Source: Oscillospiraceae bacterium (GTDB lineage: Bacteria > Bacillota > Clostridia > Oscillospirales > Ruminococcaceae). Taken from it: 64,000 nucleotides of DNA. A program made the translations under genes and the position numbers. Positions 1 to 8,529 of this stretch are shown here, in pieces. Numbering within the stretch: the first letter of the stretch is position 1; each line of letters begins with the position of its first letter. The stretch is taken from the NCBI GenBank assembly GCA_019424695.1, contig JAHYZA010000006.1:34032-98031 (forward strand), read 5' to 3'. The notes beneath the pieces were generated by a model. The model saw only the letters and a program-made list of their open reading frames with translations, was not told the DNA's origin and searched no databases.

Positions 1-324
1 GGCTGCATGGGCCAGATGCACCGCATCCAGGGTATACAGGATGTTGTTTGCCTGCCGGTACAGGTCCTGGCGCGAGTCGCCATAGGTACCGTCCCAGGCA
101 AAATGGTAGAAGGCGTCGTAGTCGTGGTCCAGCTGATCTTTCAGGGTAAGCAGCTGGTCCACGCCGCATTCCACGATCCGCACCAGGGGATGCTTCGGGA
201 TGGAGCCCAGCCGCTTGGAGGCCGGGCGGCAGATCGCCGTCACTTCAATGTTGTGAGCGATCAGCTCCTGAATCAAAGAGACTCCCACTGCACCGGTGGG
301 GCCGGTAATGATGACCTTTTTCAT
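1..324 (-). CDS. NAD-dependent nucleotide-sugar epimerase/dehydratase, N-terminal part (cut by window edge)
   Basis: Extended short-chain dehydrogenase that would act on a nucleotide sugar in the cytoplasm; by position probably the CDP-4-keto-6-deoxyhexose made by the rfbF and rfbG products upstream. From ATG at 324 the minus-strand frame is open for 108 codons to the edge. Residues 3-13 give a beta strand and the dinucleotide glycine motif GPTGAVG (GxxGxxG). GAGGAG lies six bases before the start. It is the fifth gene of a minus-strand run. It could be a CDP-abequose, paratose or tyvelose synthase or a later epimerase; the catalytic YxxxK is outside the window, so the reaction is open. Confidence 0.8.
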   Translation of the reverse strand, partial: MKKVIITGPTGAVGVSLIQELIAHNIEVTAICRPASKRLGSIPKHPLVRIVECGVDQLLTLKDQLDHDYDAFYHFAWDGTYGDSRQDLYRQANNILYTLDAVHLAHAA

Positions 325-351
325 GTGAAACTCCTCTGCCTTTTCTTCTGA

Positions 352-780
352 TTACGCTTTGAACGCCCAGAATTTATTCAGCACAAAATTGAGCGGGATG
401 GTAATGACCATATTGATCCAGGGGGCGATCCATTCCGAGACCCCCAGCACCTGCACCTGCAAGGCCAGCAGGATGCTGCCCACGATAAAACTGCCGCCGT
501 AGGCGATGTAGGTCCGGATCAGCTTCTGCCACCAGGAGAATTGCGAATCCCGGAAGACAAACCGGTTGTTCCAGAAGAAACTGTTGAAAACGCTCACCAC
601 CCAGCCCACGACATTTCCGATGAAATAGAGCTTGGGGTCCACCCAGACAAACAGATAATATACTGCGGTGGAAATCAGTGTGTTGGAGGCGCCGATCAAC
701 CCGAACTTGATGAACTGGACCAGCGTTTCTTTCCAGTTGTCCTTATTGATGCCTTTCAGCGTATTCAAAAGTTCGCTCAT
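352..780 (-). CDS. GtrA-like membrane protein
   Basis: 142-residue GtrA/DPMS-type protein, a family thought to help move undecaprenyl-phosphate-linked sugars across the membrane. Four hydrophobic helices are visible (about residues 24-46, 50-70, 88-108, 114-135). The first helix has FIKFGLIGASNT, the typical GtrA entry motif, and the last ends NFVLNKFWAF, the typical exit motif. AAGGAA precedes the ATG. It sits 64 bases after a polytopic GT-C-like protein and 27 bases before the epimerase. GtrA next to a large multi-pass transferase resembles gtrA-gtrB-gtr glucosylation loci; the transferred sugar here is inferred, not shown. Confidence 0.85.
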   Translation of the reverse strand: MSELLNTLKGINKDNWKETLVQFIKFGLIGASNTLISTAVYYLFVWVDPKLYFIGNVVGWVVSVFNSFFWNNRFVFRDSQFSWWQKLIRTYIAYGGSFIVGSILLALQVQVLGVSEWIAPWINMVITIPLNFVLNKFWAFKA

Positions 781-844
781 TGCTTGTTCCTTCCTGTGGG
801 ATAACGCCGGGCGGCGCCCGGCCAGGGCTTTGGGGCCGGAAGGT

Positions 845-2326
845 TCACTGGGAATCCGGCTCGTAAGTCACCGACTCCAGACCGAAATACTCTGCCACAT
901 AGAGATTGATTTCATTTTCCGGATCGGGGGAAAGATAGAAGGGTTTGATCTCCTCAATGGAGGGCGGCAGATAGGTCACCGTCGCCTGCTCCCCCTTCTT
1001 TTGCCGGGAAAGCTCGTCCATCACGGCCTCGCTCTCACGGCAGTACTCCGCGATAGTCCGGTCGGTCAGGTGCCGCAGGGTCCGGTAGGCGGCCGATTCG
1101 TCGGGCAGCCGCAGGATGCCCGCAATCGCCAGCACGGCAATGACCACCGAAGCAGCCACGGGCAGCGCTTTTTCTCCGCGCCCTGCCAGCAGACGACCGG
1201 CCAGGCAGCCCAGCACAAACGCCCCCGCCAGCAGCGCCAGGGCGGCAAGGGAGGTCGCCGCCCACAGGCATCGGTTGGGGAAATAGCCGCCGCCGTATCC
1301 CAGGCATACCGGGAAAGCCGAAACATACGGCGCCGCCGCGCAGGCAACCAGCAGCAGAAGTAATTTCCAGGTCTGCGGGCGGATTCGCTGATGCAGATGA
1401 ACCCCCAGCACAAAAATGCCCACCGCCAGGGCCAGCACCCAGGCATGGGTCAAAAGGGAGGTCCACACCGTATTGCCCCACTGGATGATAAAGGGAAAGG
1501 CAATTCCCGGGTGGAATCCGGTGGGGTCCAGGCTGTCCCGCCGCACATAGTTGCCGGGCGCCGCCACATTGATCAGCGCCCCCACAAAGGCCGCCCCAAA
1601 GACGATGCCGTCCGCCGGTTTGGCAAATCCCTGCAGGAGCTTGATCAGCAGGATCACCAGCAAAAGGCTGCAGATGCCGCCGGTGATCTGCAGCGTGCCG
1701 CCTGAAGACAGGAACGCGCAGACTGTGGCCACCACCGCCCAGCGCCGGGAAGCGGCGGCCCGGCGGCAGAGCAGCGCCGCGGCGATCATACCAAAGATCG
1801 TGGGCAGGCCGTAGGCATTGAATCCCGAGATCCAGTTGTCGATCTCGGGCCAGACCTGGATGTCGTATACGCAAAACAGCGACGCCGCCCCAAACAGCAG
1901 CGCCACGTTCCGTTCCGAGCGATCGCGGCAAAGACCCGCACTGCATGCCGCGGTCATGACAAAACCGACCCAGGCCGCCATCAGCAGCAGGGTGAGTACC
2001 ACCATGAGCGCCGGCAGAGAGAACCATCCCTCCATAAAGGCAAAAATCAGCCCATTGCCCAGGAAGAAACTGGTATAGGCGCCCATGTGTTCCAGATAGG
2101 CACGGCCGGTCAGTCGGGCGGCATTCTGCAGGATGCTGCCCAGGCCGCCGCCCTCCTGATATTCGATCAGGGAGCCATAGTCATCGGTATTGATGAGGGT
2201 GTGCGCTGCCACCGCCAGAAAAACGGCGGCAAAAGCGACCATGCACAGACACAACACCGCGGTAACCAACGGGCTGCTTTTCCAGCAGAAAGTGTCTTTT
2301 TCCCTGCTCTTTCCGCCCATAGTCAT
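845..2326 (-). CDS. polytopic membrane protein, candidate GT-C type glycosyltransferase (DUF6056-like)
   Basis: 493 residues, with a short charged N-terminus, one helix (about 18-38) and then ten or so further hydrophobic helices. The first outer loop has TDDYGSL, an acidic pair in the place where GT-C glycosyltransferases keep their catalytic aspartate; this reading is inference. The overall pattern resembles the DUF6056 family as I remember it. I chose ATG at 2326 because it overlaps the rfbG stop as ATGA and has CAGGAGGACC just upstream; the open frame runs further 5' but only inside rfbG. Followed by gtrA-like. Likely role: transfer of a lipid-linked sugar to a surface glycan on the outer face of the membrane. 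Confidence 0.65.
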   Translation of the reverse strand: MTMGGKSREKDTFCWKSSPLVTAVLCLCMVAFAAVFLAVAAHTLINTDDYGSLIEYQEGGGLGSILQNAARLTGRAYLEHMGAYTSFFLGNGLIFAFMEGWFSLPALMVVLTLLLMAAWVGFVMTAACSAGLCRDRSERNVALLFGAASLFCVYDIQVWPEIDNWISGFNAYGLPTIFGMIAAALLCRRAAASRRWAVVATVCAFLSSGGTLQITGGICSLLLVILLIKLLQGFAKPADGIVFGAAFVGALINVAAPGNYVRRDSLDPTGFHPGIAFPFIIQWGNTVWTSLLTHAWVLALAVGIFVLGVHLHQRIRPQTWKLLLLLVACAAAPYVSAFPVCLGYGGGYFPNRCLWAATSLAALALLAGAFVLGCLAGRLLAGRGEKALPVAASVVIAVLAIAGILRLPDESAAYRTLRHLTDRTIAEYCRESEAVMDELSRQKKGEQATVTYLPPSIEEIKPFYLSPDPENEINLYVAEYFGLESVTYEPDSQ

Positions 2327-3405
2327 GCCCGGTCCTCCTGCAGGAACTCCCGGATCTCCCGTTCCATCTCGGCGGGCACATCGCCGCCGTTCAACCATAC
2401 TTTGCTGAAAGCCACAGTCTTGTCCATGCACTCGCCGATATGCCAGCGGGGCGTCCAGCCGAATGTGGTCTTGAGCTTGCTGCAATCCAGCTTGAGGAAG
2501 TTGGCCTCATGGGGCGCATTGGCCTCGGCCCGGTTTTCCCACCGGGCTTCGAGCCCCCAGCAGCGGCAGAACAGATCCACCAGATCACCGGTGGTGACAC
2601 AGTCGCAGTCATCGGGGCCCACGTTGTAGTACCCTGCCAGAGCGGGGTTTTCGTACTGTTTCTGGGCGATCATCAGATATGCTGCCAGCGGCTCCAGCAC
2701 ATGCTGGTAAGGCCGGGTGGAATAGGGGTTGCGCACACCGATGGCCTCTTTCTTTTCCATGGCGCGCACGCAGTCGGGGATGATGCGGTCATTGGCAAAG
2801 TCGCCGCCGCCAATGACATTGCCGGCCCGGGCGGTGGAGATGGCAATGCTGCCGTCCGCAAAGAAGCTGTTGCGGTAGCTGTGGGTGACAAGCTCCGAAC
2901 AGGACTTGGAGTTGCTGTAGGGATCAAAGCCGTCCAGGGGTTCGTTTTCCCGGTAGCCCCAGGCCCATTCGTTGTTGTGGTAGACCTTGTCGGTGGTAAC
3001 ATTGAGCACCGAGCGGGGTGCCTTGCCCTGCGCCGCAGCCAGCCGGACGCACTCCAGCAGGTTGACGGTGCCCATGACGTTGGTTTCGTAGGTATAGCGG
3101 GGATCTTTGTAGCTGTCCCGCACGATGGGCTGGGCCGCCAGATGGAGCACGATCTCAGGGCAGGCTTCATCGTAGGCTGTTTTCAGGGCCTCGAAATCCC
3201 GGATGTCGCCGATGACGCTGTGGATCTGTCCCTCCACCCCGGAGATCGAAAACAGGTCGGGGTCTGTGGGCGGCTGCAGGCTGTAGCCGGTCACCTGAGC
3301 GCCGGCCATCACCAGCATCTTGCACAGCCAGCTGCCCTTGAAACCGGTATGTCCGGTGACGAAAACACGCTTGCCCGCATAGAAGGCGGGATCAAAATAT
3401 GCCAT
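2323..3405 (-). CDS. rfbG: CDP-glucose 4,6-dehydratase
   Basis: Converts CDP-glucose to CDP-4-keto-6-deoxyglucose using bound NAD, the committed step to 3,6-dideoxy and other CDP-deoxyhexoses. 360 residues, the usual length. Residues 12-28 hold the Rossmann motif VTGHTGFKGSWL, with the GFKGSW signature typical of RfbG; the catalytic tyrosine-lysine pair is in DPYSNSKSCSE (YxxxK). HLAAQPIVRDSY is the usual cofactor-loop segment. It starts three bases after the rfbF stop and ends overlapping the next gene by four bases, so the genes are co-transcribed and probably translationally coupled. Confidence 0.93.
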   Translation of the reverse strand: MAYFDPAFYAGKRVFVTGHTGFKGSWLCKMLVMAGAQVTGYSLQPPTDPDLFSISGVEGQIHSVIGDIRDFEALKTAYDEACPEIVLHLAAQPIVRDSYKDPRYTYETNVMGTVNLLECVRLAAAQGKAPRSVLNVTTDKVYHNNEWAWGYRENEPLDGFDPYSNSKSCSELVTHSYRNSFFADGSIAISTARAGNVIGGGDFANDRIIPDCVRAMEKKEAIGVRNPYSTRPYQHVLEPLAAYLMIAQKQYENPALAGYYNVGPDDCDCVTTGDLVDLFCRCWGLEARWENRAEANAPHEANFLKLDCSKLKTTFGWTPRWHIGECMDKTVAFSKVWLNGGDVPAEMEREIREFLQEDRA

Positions 3406-3408
3406 GAT

Positions 3409-4191
3409 TCAGTCCTCCCATTTTTTCCAAGGAGCAGCATTCTTTGCGAGGAGCTTTTCCAGCAACTGCTTTTCCCGGATGGTATCCATGCACTGCCAGA
3501 ATCCCTTGTGGGTGTAGCTCATCAGCTGGCCGTCGGCGGCCAGCCGCTGCATGGGCTCTTGCTCGAACACGCAGTCATCCCCGGTGAGGTAATCGAAGAT
3601 GGCGGGTTTGAGCACCATATACCCGGCGTTGATCAGCGAGCCGTCCACATTTTTCTTTTCCCGGAAGGCGCGCACGGTGTTGTCATCGTCCACATCCAGC
3701 ACGCCCTTCTGCTGTTCCTGCATGACGGCAGTCAGCGTGGCGATCTTGCCGTGGCTTTTATGGAATGCCACCAGCTTGGCAATGTCCACATCGCAGACAC
3801 CGTCGCCGTAGGTCATCATGAAATCTTCATCGCCGATGTAGCGCTGGATGCGTTTGATGCGTCCGCCGGTCATGGTATCCAAGCCGGTATCCACCACGGT
3901 GACTTTCCAGGGTTCGGCATGATGGTTGTGCACGATCATCTCATTCTTGCCGTGGGTGAAGTCGAACGTAATATCGCTGGTGTGCAAGAAATAATCGGCA
4001 AACCATTCTTTGATCATGTGCTGTTTATACCCCGCACAAATGACAAAATCATGGAATCCGTAGTAGGAATATTCCTTCATGATATGCCACAGGATCGGCA
4101 TGCCGCCAATCTCGATCATCGGCTTGGGTTTGTACACACTCTCCTCACTGATACGGGTCCCCAGACCACCGGCCAAAATCACAACTTTCAT
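3409..4191 (-). CDS. rfbF: glucose-1-phosphate cytidylyltransferase
   Basis: Makes CDP-glucose from glucose-1-phosphate and CTP. 260 residues, matching the family. The nucleotide-binding start is AGGLGTRISEES; MIEIGGMPILWHIM, YGDGVCDVD and FWQCMDTIREK are all classical RfbF segments, with the DGVCDVD acidic pair being the metal-binding site. AGGAGGT is nine bases before the ATG. First gene of the minus-strand cluster; the next gene (rfbG) uses its product. A promoter candidate is at 4274-4302. Confidence 0.94.
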   Translation of the reverse strand: MKVVILAGGLGTRISEESVYKPKPMIEIGGMPILWHIMKEYSYYGFHDFVICAGYKQHMIKEWFADYFLHTSDITFDFTHGKNEMIVHNHHAEPWKVTVVDTGLDTMTGGRIKRIQRYIGDEDFMMTYGDGVCDVDIAKLVAFHKSHGKIATLTAVMQEQQKGVLDVDDDNTVRAFREKKNVDGSLINAGYMVLKPAIFDYLTGDDCVFEQEPMQRLAADGQLMSYTHKGFWQCMDTIREKQLLEKLLAKNAAPWKKWED

Positions 4192-4273
4192 TGTAATTAC
4201 CTCCTGGCTTCTATATATCTACCTGCAAGCATTGCATTTGGGATGCTCAAACTCTCATACTTTGACATTTTTA

Positions 4274-4302
4274 ATATTATCATACTCAACATAATAATTC
4301 AA
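4274..4302 (-). promoter_or_regulatory. candidate promoter for the rfbF cluster
   Basis: On the minus strand TTGAAT (4302-4297), 17 bases, TAATAT (4279-4274). It lies about 80 bases upstream of rfbF in an AT-rich spacer. Weak match at both boxes. Confidence 0.35.
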
Positions 4303-4464
4303 GCCACAAGCCGCCCGTTCTAGACAAGCGCTTTATGTTTCAGTTACTTTTATTTCAACATTTCTATGGCATCAAACAATAATAGTATGCATAATTATGC
4401 CTGTTTGTTTAGTGATACGCACTTCCACTTTGCACCACATTTCGCACACGGAAAGGGAAAAAAT

Positions 4465-4674
4465 ATGCTGTATTTTAGTGTTTTCCCTGATGAGCACCAG
4501 GATTTTCCTACAATCCTGAAACCATCCGAAGTTGCGGAGTTATTATGTATACATAAAAATACCGTCTACAAACTGATCCGCCGAGGCGATTTACCTGCTT
4601 TTCGTATAGGAAAATCCTGGCGTATTGAACGTAACGACCTTTTCCATCTATTGGGCCGATCCGAGTCCGAGTAA
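4465..4674 (+). CDS. excisionase-like helix-turn-helix DNA-binding protein
   Basis: 69-residue MerR-type winged helix protein of the excisionase/DNA-binding family. Residues 13-60 carry the fold: LKPSEVAELLCIHKNTVYKL is the HTH and GDLPAFRIGKSWRIERNDL the wing. I prefer ATG at 4465, which has GGAAAGGG eight bases upstream; an earlier in-frame ATG at 4366 has no ribosome binding site and adds a low-complexity leader. Base composition is clearly lower in GC than the rfb genes. It opens the mobile island, and such proteins commonly direct a recombinase; the only recombinase here is the serine enzyme at 6973-8529, and partnership is inference. Confidence 0.75.
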   Translation: MLYFSVFPDEHQDFPTILKPSEVAELLCIHKNTVYKLIRRGDLPAFRIGKSWRIERNDLFHLLGRSESE

Positions 4675-4848
4675 AAATGACTTCCCCCACAACCCTTCCA
4701 TTCTCCGGTATCTATTCAAAAACTTCATAGGTTTTTTCCATATATTATAATAATAGAGCCATGCAGAAGGTGAACAGGTCCAGTAAAAACGGACAGTGAC
4801 AAAAGGCCCCCTGATGTAGGAAAATAGACTACATCAGAGGGTTTTGTC

Positions 4849-6275
4849 ATGAAGAAACGAAATTACACACACGTTCAAATGCTTTTGCCAGAGATCAAGG
4901 CCATGTTGGCAAAGGGGAAAACACAGCGGGAAGTCGCAGAATACTATGGCTTCCGGGATAAGCAGGTGGTAAAAGACTACTTGAGCGTGAGCGCCGAAAA
5001 GAACGAAAGCTGGAGGCCGGAATCCGCCCACAGCCGAAAGGACGGCCGAGAAAAGATGCTGCGCCAAGAGATGTTGTGGCAGAGCAGGCCTATGAGATCC
5101 AACGGCTTCGCATGGAAAATAAACTACTGCGGGATTTTCTGCGCTTCACAGAAAGGAAGTGAGAGCAAAGGTAAATTATCATATCATCTATCGTCCATAG
5201 GGCAGAGTATCCAGTGGAAGTCATGTGCAAATTCTTTGGAGTGTCCAGAAGCGGCTACTATGCTTTTGTCCATCGTCTGGGTAGGCATGAACAGGACGCG
5301 GCTCTTGCGGAAGTGATTGCACAGCAACGGGAACTCAGTTTTCGCACCTACGGTTATCGGCGGATGTAGCTATGGCTGAAACACCAAAATATTTTCTGCA
5401 ATCCAAAAACTGTGCTACGGATTATGAAGAAGTATGATCTTCTCTCTGAGATACGCCGTCGCAGGAAATGGCAGCAGATGGGCAGCAGGCACACAAGTAC
5501 AAGAATCTGCTGAACAGGTACTTTCACGCAAGCAAACCAAACAGCAAATGGGTAACGGACATCTCTTACATCCACACCAAGCAGGGCGTGCTGTACCTGT
5601 CCATGATCCGGGATCTCTATGACAACAGCATTGTGGCCTACAAAACCGGAACGGAACAAACGGTGAATCTGGTTCTGGACACCATTCGTCTGGCAATGAA
5701 GCAAGAGAAGTCAGGACCCCCGGCTAAGCCGGGGGCTTGTGTAAGCCCTAGAAGGGCATCGTACCGGCAAGCCTCTCAAGAGGCACTGAAAAATCTGCCA
5801 CTCGCATCACTTGCCCCACAGCCCGTAAACGGGCGCTGTTTATCTAAGATCAACTTTCTTGACAATAGTAAAGTTGTTGATCTCTTCTCGCTTCGCTCGA
5901 TGCTTGAAGCTAAAGCTTTTTTACTCTCCCCTGCAGAGCTGGGGGTTCTCATTTTGCTAAAGCATACAAGAGAAGGTCGCTGCGGAGTTGCAGCTCCACA
6001 GCGACCAGGGTGCTCAGTACGCCTCACAAGCATATTTTGAGCTAACTCAAACATACGGCATTACACCGTCTATGTCAATACGTGGAACCCCCTATGACAA
6101 TACAATGGCGGAGAATTTCTTCTCTATCCTCAAAACAGAGTGTATTTACCGTCACAAGCCGGCTACCTTTTCGCGGGCCAATGAGTTGATTGATTGCTAT
6201 ATTTACTTCTACAACCATGAGCGCATCCAGTTAAAAACTAGAGAGACGCCGCTGGTGCGACGCCTCTCCGCTTAA
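4849..6275 (+). pseudogene. IS3-family transposase (OrfA/OrfB), multiply broken
   Basis: Remains of a DDE transposase. OrfA starts at 4849 with an HTH (KTQREVAEYYGFRDKQVVKD), then loses one base near 4985; its tail (ERRKERKLEAG to LRDFLRFTERK) continues in the next frame to about 5152. OrfB begins there, gains one base near 5195, has an amber stop at 5367-5369 and shifts again near 5470. The rve core is readable: D in KWVTDISYIH, D in QLHSDQGAQY, E in NTMAENFFSILKTE. A 265-bp gain at 5702-5975 splits the last two acids and shifts frame. Removing it joins AMKQEK to VAAELQLHSDQ exactly in frame. The element cannot make its own transposase. Confidence 0.85.
5711..5966. repeat. structured 256-bp mini-element inside the IS3 transposase, flanked by 9-bp direct repeats
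   Basis: The insert is bounded by CAAGAGAAG at 5702-5710 and again at 5967-5975. It is rich in perfect hairpins: CCCCCGGC/GCCGGGGG with loop TAA (5717-5735), GCCCT/AGGGC (5745-5757), GCCTCT/AGAGGC (5771-5784), GCCCG/CGGGC (5821-5834), and a terminal stem CCCCTGC/GCTGGGG with one mismatch (about 5930-5946). An imperfect pair GATCAACTTT / AAAGTTGTTGATC spans 5848-5883. It has no long plausible ORF. Possibilities: a non-autonomous MITE-like or IS200/IS605-derived element, or a mobile structured RNA. The 9-bp duplication argues against plain IS200/IS605 transposition. Confidence 0.7.
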
Positions 6276-6333
6276 AACTTAATCTTTCCTACTAAGGGCT
6301 CTTTTTTGTACTGTCCGCACAATCTGGGGCAGT

Positions 6334-6831
6334 TCAGTTTTTGTGGGGTATCCTTTTCAGTAGGTCCAGATAATCCAGAATGGAGAAGGGCTCCAGAAAT
6401 TCAATGCCCATACAAAGATCAATGAGGTTGGCCAGACAATACTCCATCTTTAGGAAGGACAGACCATGCCGCTCCCAAATGTCATTGAATATAAATCGGC
6501 ACTCCGTAAAGATATCGCTTCTGCAGTCTGTGATTACCAAATACCCAAGTTCGCCATGCACCATGATCTGTGGGTTTACAAGCATTTTCAAACTTTGCCC
6601 GACACTATTATTCAGGATTTCTGCTCTTAAACCGTGACAAAGAGTAAATTGATAATGATTATGGCTATATCTCCTGCATTTTCGGGTCAAAAACTGCCAT
6701 ACCCTTTCGACATGCTCATATCGATTAGATTCTGAGAAAAAATAGAGTAATTCAAAAGTATGAATTCCTACTTCTCTGTGATATAAACCACAAGAAGGAA
6801 TAGCAAAAAGACCCCGGCTATTTTCGAGCAT
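6334..6831 (-). CDS. unknown protein, C-terminus truncated by the IS3 element
   Basis: 165 residues of no family I recognise; it has many aromatic residues, cysteines and histidines and no clear membrane helix. AAAGAGGA stands six bases before ATG 6831, so it was probably once translated. The stop codon TGA (6336-6334) is the first three bases of the IS3 right inverted repeat, so the original protein was longer and the IS landed inside the gene. GC content is low compared with the flanking chromosome, as in the rest of the island. Confidence 0.5.
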   Translation of the reverse strand: MLENSRGLFAIPSCGLYHREVGIHTFELLYFFSESNRYEHVERVWQFLTRKCRRYSHNHYQFTLCHGLRAEILNNSVGQSLKMLVNPQIMVHGELGYLVITDCRSDIFTECRFIFNDIWERHGLSFLKMEYCLANLIDLCMGIEFLEPFSILDYLDLLKRIPHKN

Positions 6832-6972
6832 AAAAATCCTCTTTTCTATCGGAATATATAGGCTTCCAGAGAATTACCATCTGAAAAACAGAGAAAATTT
6901 CAGACAAAAAGGACTCCATAATAGGTAAAGAAAGAAAGCCGGCTGAACCACTCCACAAAATTGCGGGTTGGC

Positions 6973-8529
6973 TTAATCGGCTTCTTTGTCAGGGTCTATG
7001 AAGTTAAAGGTGATGGTAATATGCTTGTGAGCATCCACCTCCACACGGCGTACCAGCTGTTGCAGCTGTCCTTTTTCCAGATGATCGAATTGCAGAAACG
7101 CCCGGATCTTTTTTTCGATGGCATCCGTCTGGTCCAAATTGTTTTCCAGGTGTGTCAGTTGTTCCAGTTCCTTTTGGCAGCGTTCCTCCTCCTTACGCAA
7201 GTTCCGGGAGATATAGGCGAACTCATCTTCACGCAAGATCCCGGTGGCTTTATCCTTGTAGGCACCCAATCGGGTTTTGCGTGCCGATTCCAGCTGCCGC
7301 TCCAGTTTGCTGCGACGGCTTTTCAGATTCTGCTGTCCCTGCTGCTTTTGAGCACGCTTGCGGGCCATTGCCTTGGAATCCACCTGATTCTCTGCCAATG
7401 CACACAGCGCATCCACCACCGCCTGCACCACCACATCTTCCCGGATGCTGTGCGAGGTACAATAATGTGCTGTGGGGTCGCGATAGTACCCATAGCAGTT
7501 CAGATACCAAAACTTTCCCCTCTTTTTGGCATAGAGGGGACTGCCGCAGTCGGCACAGTAGGCAATGCCGGTGAGCAGATGGGGATGGTCGGTGGTTTCG
7601 TATGTACGGACTTTCTGCATCTGCTGCGCCAGGGCGAAGTCTTCCCGGCTGACCAGCGGCGTATGAGTGTTTTCCACCACAATCCAGTCTTCGGGATCAA
7701 CCCGGCGGCGATTGTGCACCTTATAGTTGATCGTGCGGGTAAACTGCTGGACCATATCCCCCTGGTACACCGGATGGCTCAGGATTCGCCGGATGATCTC
7801 TGCATTCCACAGCCCCGTGAAATGGCGGCTCTTGTCTGTCATCTGCTTTTGGGCAGCCGGTGAGGGAATTTCCTCCCGATTGAGGACCTTGGCAATCCGG
7901 GTACGGCTGGCCCCGCCCAGAAACAGCTCAAAGATGCGCCGCACCGTGGGAGCCGTCTCTTCATCGGGCAGAAGATGATATCTGTCCTTAGGGTCGATGC
8001 GGTACCCATAGGGCGCCTGCCTGCCCAGGAATTTGCCCTGCCGCTTGAGGATGCCCAGCGAGGTCCTCACCTTGGCACTGGCATCGGCGGCATATAAATC
8101 GTTGAATACATTTTTGAATACGGCCATCTGCTGGACACTGTCGGTGTTGCTGGCAGAGTCGTATTGATCGTTGATGGCGATGAACCGGATTCCCAAACGC
8201 GGGAAGATTTCTTCCAGATATCGCCCGGTCTCGGCATAGTTGCGTCCCAGACGGGAAAGGTCCTTGACGATGACGCAGCGCACGCTGCCATCCATCAGGC
8301 ATTGATTCAGTTCCTGAAAACCGGGACGCGCAAAGTCTGTGCCGGTGTGGCCATCGTCCACAAATTCCCGGACAATGGCAATTTCATGTTTTTGTGCCCA
8401 TTCCCGCAGGAAGGAGCGTTGGTTCTGGATGGAGTCCGATTCCGCTTCCGGGCCATCGGCCGAGGAAAGCCGCAGATAGATCGCCGCTTCCTGCCGACAG
8501 ACAGACTCCCGCATTCCACTTTTTTTCAC
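6973..8529 (-). CDS. large serine site-specific recombinase
   Basis: 518-residue serine integrase/transposase that would cut and rejoin DNA through a 5'-phosphoserine. Catalytic domain about residues 12-160: AIYLRLSS holds the nucleophilic serine; VKDLSRLGRNY is the classical arginine-bearing helix. The recombinase domain follows (about 175-280, starting PYGYRID), then a zinc ribbon with CADCGSP and later cysteines (about 325-360), then a coiled coil (about 390-480). The start is GTG at 8529, overlapping the stop of the 40-residue ORF upstream as GTGA. Probably mobilises the surrounding island; the crossover site is likely in 8649-8973. No frame damage is visible. Confidence 0.92.
   Translation of the reverse strand: MKKSGMRESVCRQEAAIYLRLSSADGPEAESDSIQNQRSFLREWAQKHEIAIVREFVDDGHTGTDFARPGFQELNQCLMDGSVRCVIVKDLSRLGRNYAETGRYLEEIFPRLGIRFIAINDQYDSASNTDSVQQMAVFKNVFNDLYAADASAKVRTSLGILKRQGKFLGRQAPYGYRIDPKDRYHLLPDEETAPTVRRIFELFLGGASRTRIAKVLNREEIPSPAAQKQMTDKSRHFTGLWNAEIIRRILSHPVYQGDMVQQFTRTINYKVHNRRRVDPEDWIVVENTHTPLVSREDFALAQQMQKVRTYETTDHPHLLTGIAYCADCGSPLYAKKRGKFWYLNCYGYYRDPTAHYCTSHSIREDVVVQAVVDALCALAENQVDSKAMARKRAQKQQGQQNLKSRRSKLERQLESARKTRLGAYKDKATGILREDEFAYISRNLRKEEERCQKELEQLTHLENNLDQTDAIEKKIRAFLQFDHLEKGQLQQLVRRVEVDAHKHITITFNFIDPDKEAD

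Larger units (their letters stand above)
4771..6336 (+). mobile_element. IS3-family insertion sequence, decayed, with a nested 256-bp insert
   Basis: Imperfect inverted repeats bound it: the left end reads TGAACAGGTCCAG then CGGACAGTGACAAAA, the right end (minus strand) TGAACTGCCCCAG then CGGACAGTACAAAA. The ends are TG...CA as in IS3. A third copy of this end begins at 63946, which supports the boundary. Length is 1566 bp, or 1301 bp without the nested insert and one copy of its direct repeat, normal for IS3. I see no convincing target-site duplication (flanks AGG and GTT). The right end supplies the stop codon of the gene at 6334-6831. Confidence 0.8.

Noticed and set aside
4849..5155. Programmed -1 frameshift between OrfA and OrfB of IS3
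   Set aside because: The break near 4985 is inside OrfA, not at its end, and no A6G-type slip site is there; single-base loss is simpler, and several other lesions exist.
5711..5966. Plain IS200/IS605 element or its PATE derivative
   Set aside because: The end hairpins fit, but those elements insert without target duplication and a 9-bp direct repeat is clear; kept as unclassified.
5776..6054. 92-codon minus-strand ORF across the mini-element
   Set aside because: No ribosome binding site; it spans the junction of two elements and its composition follows the hairpins.
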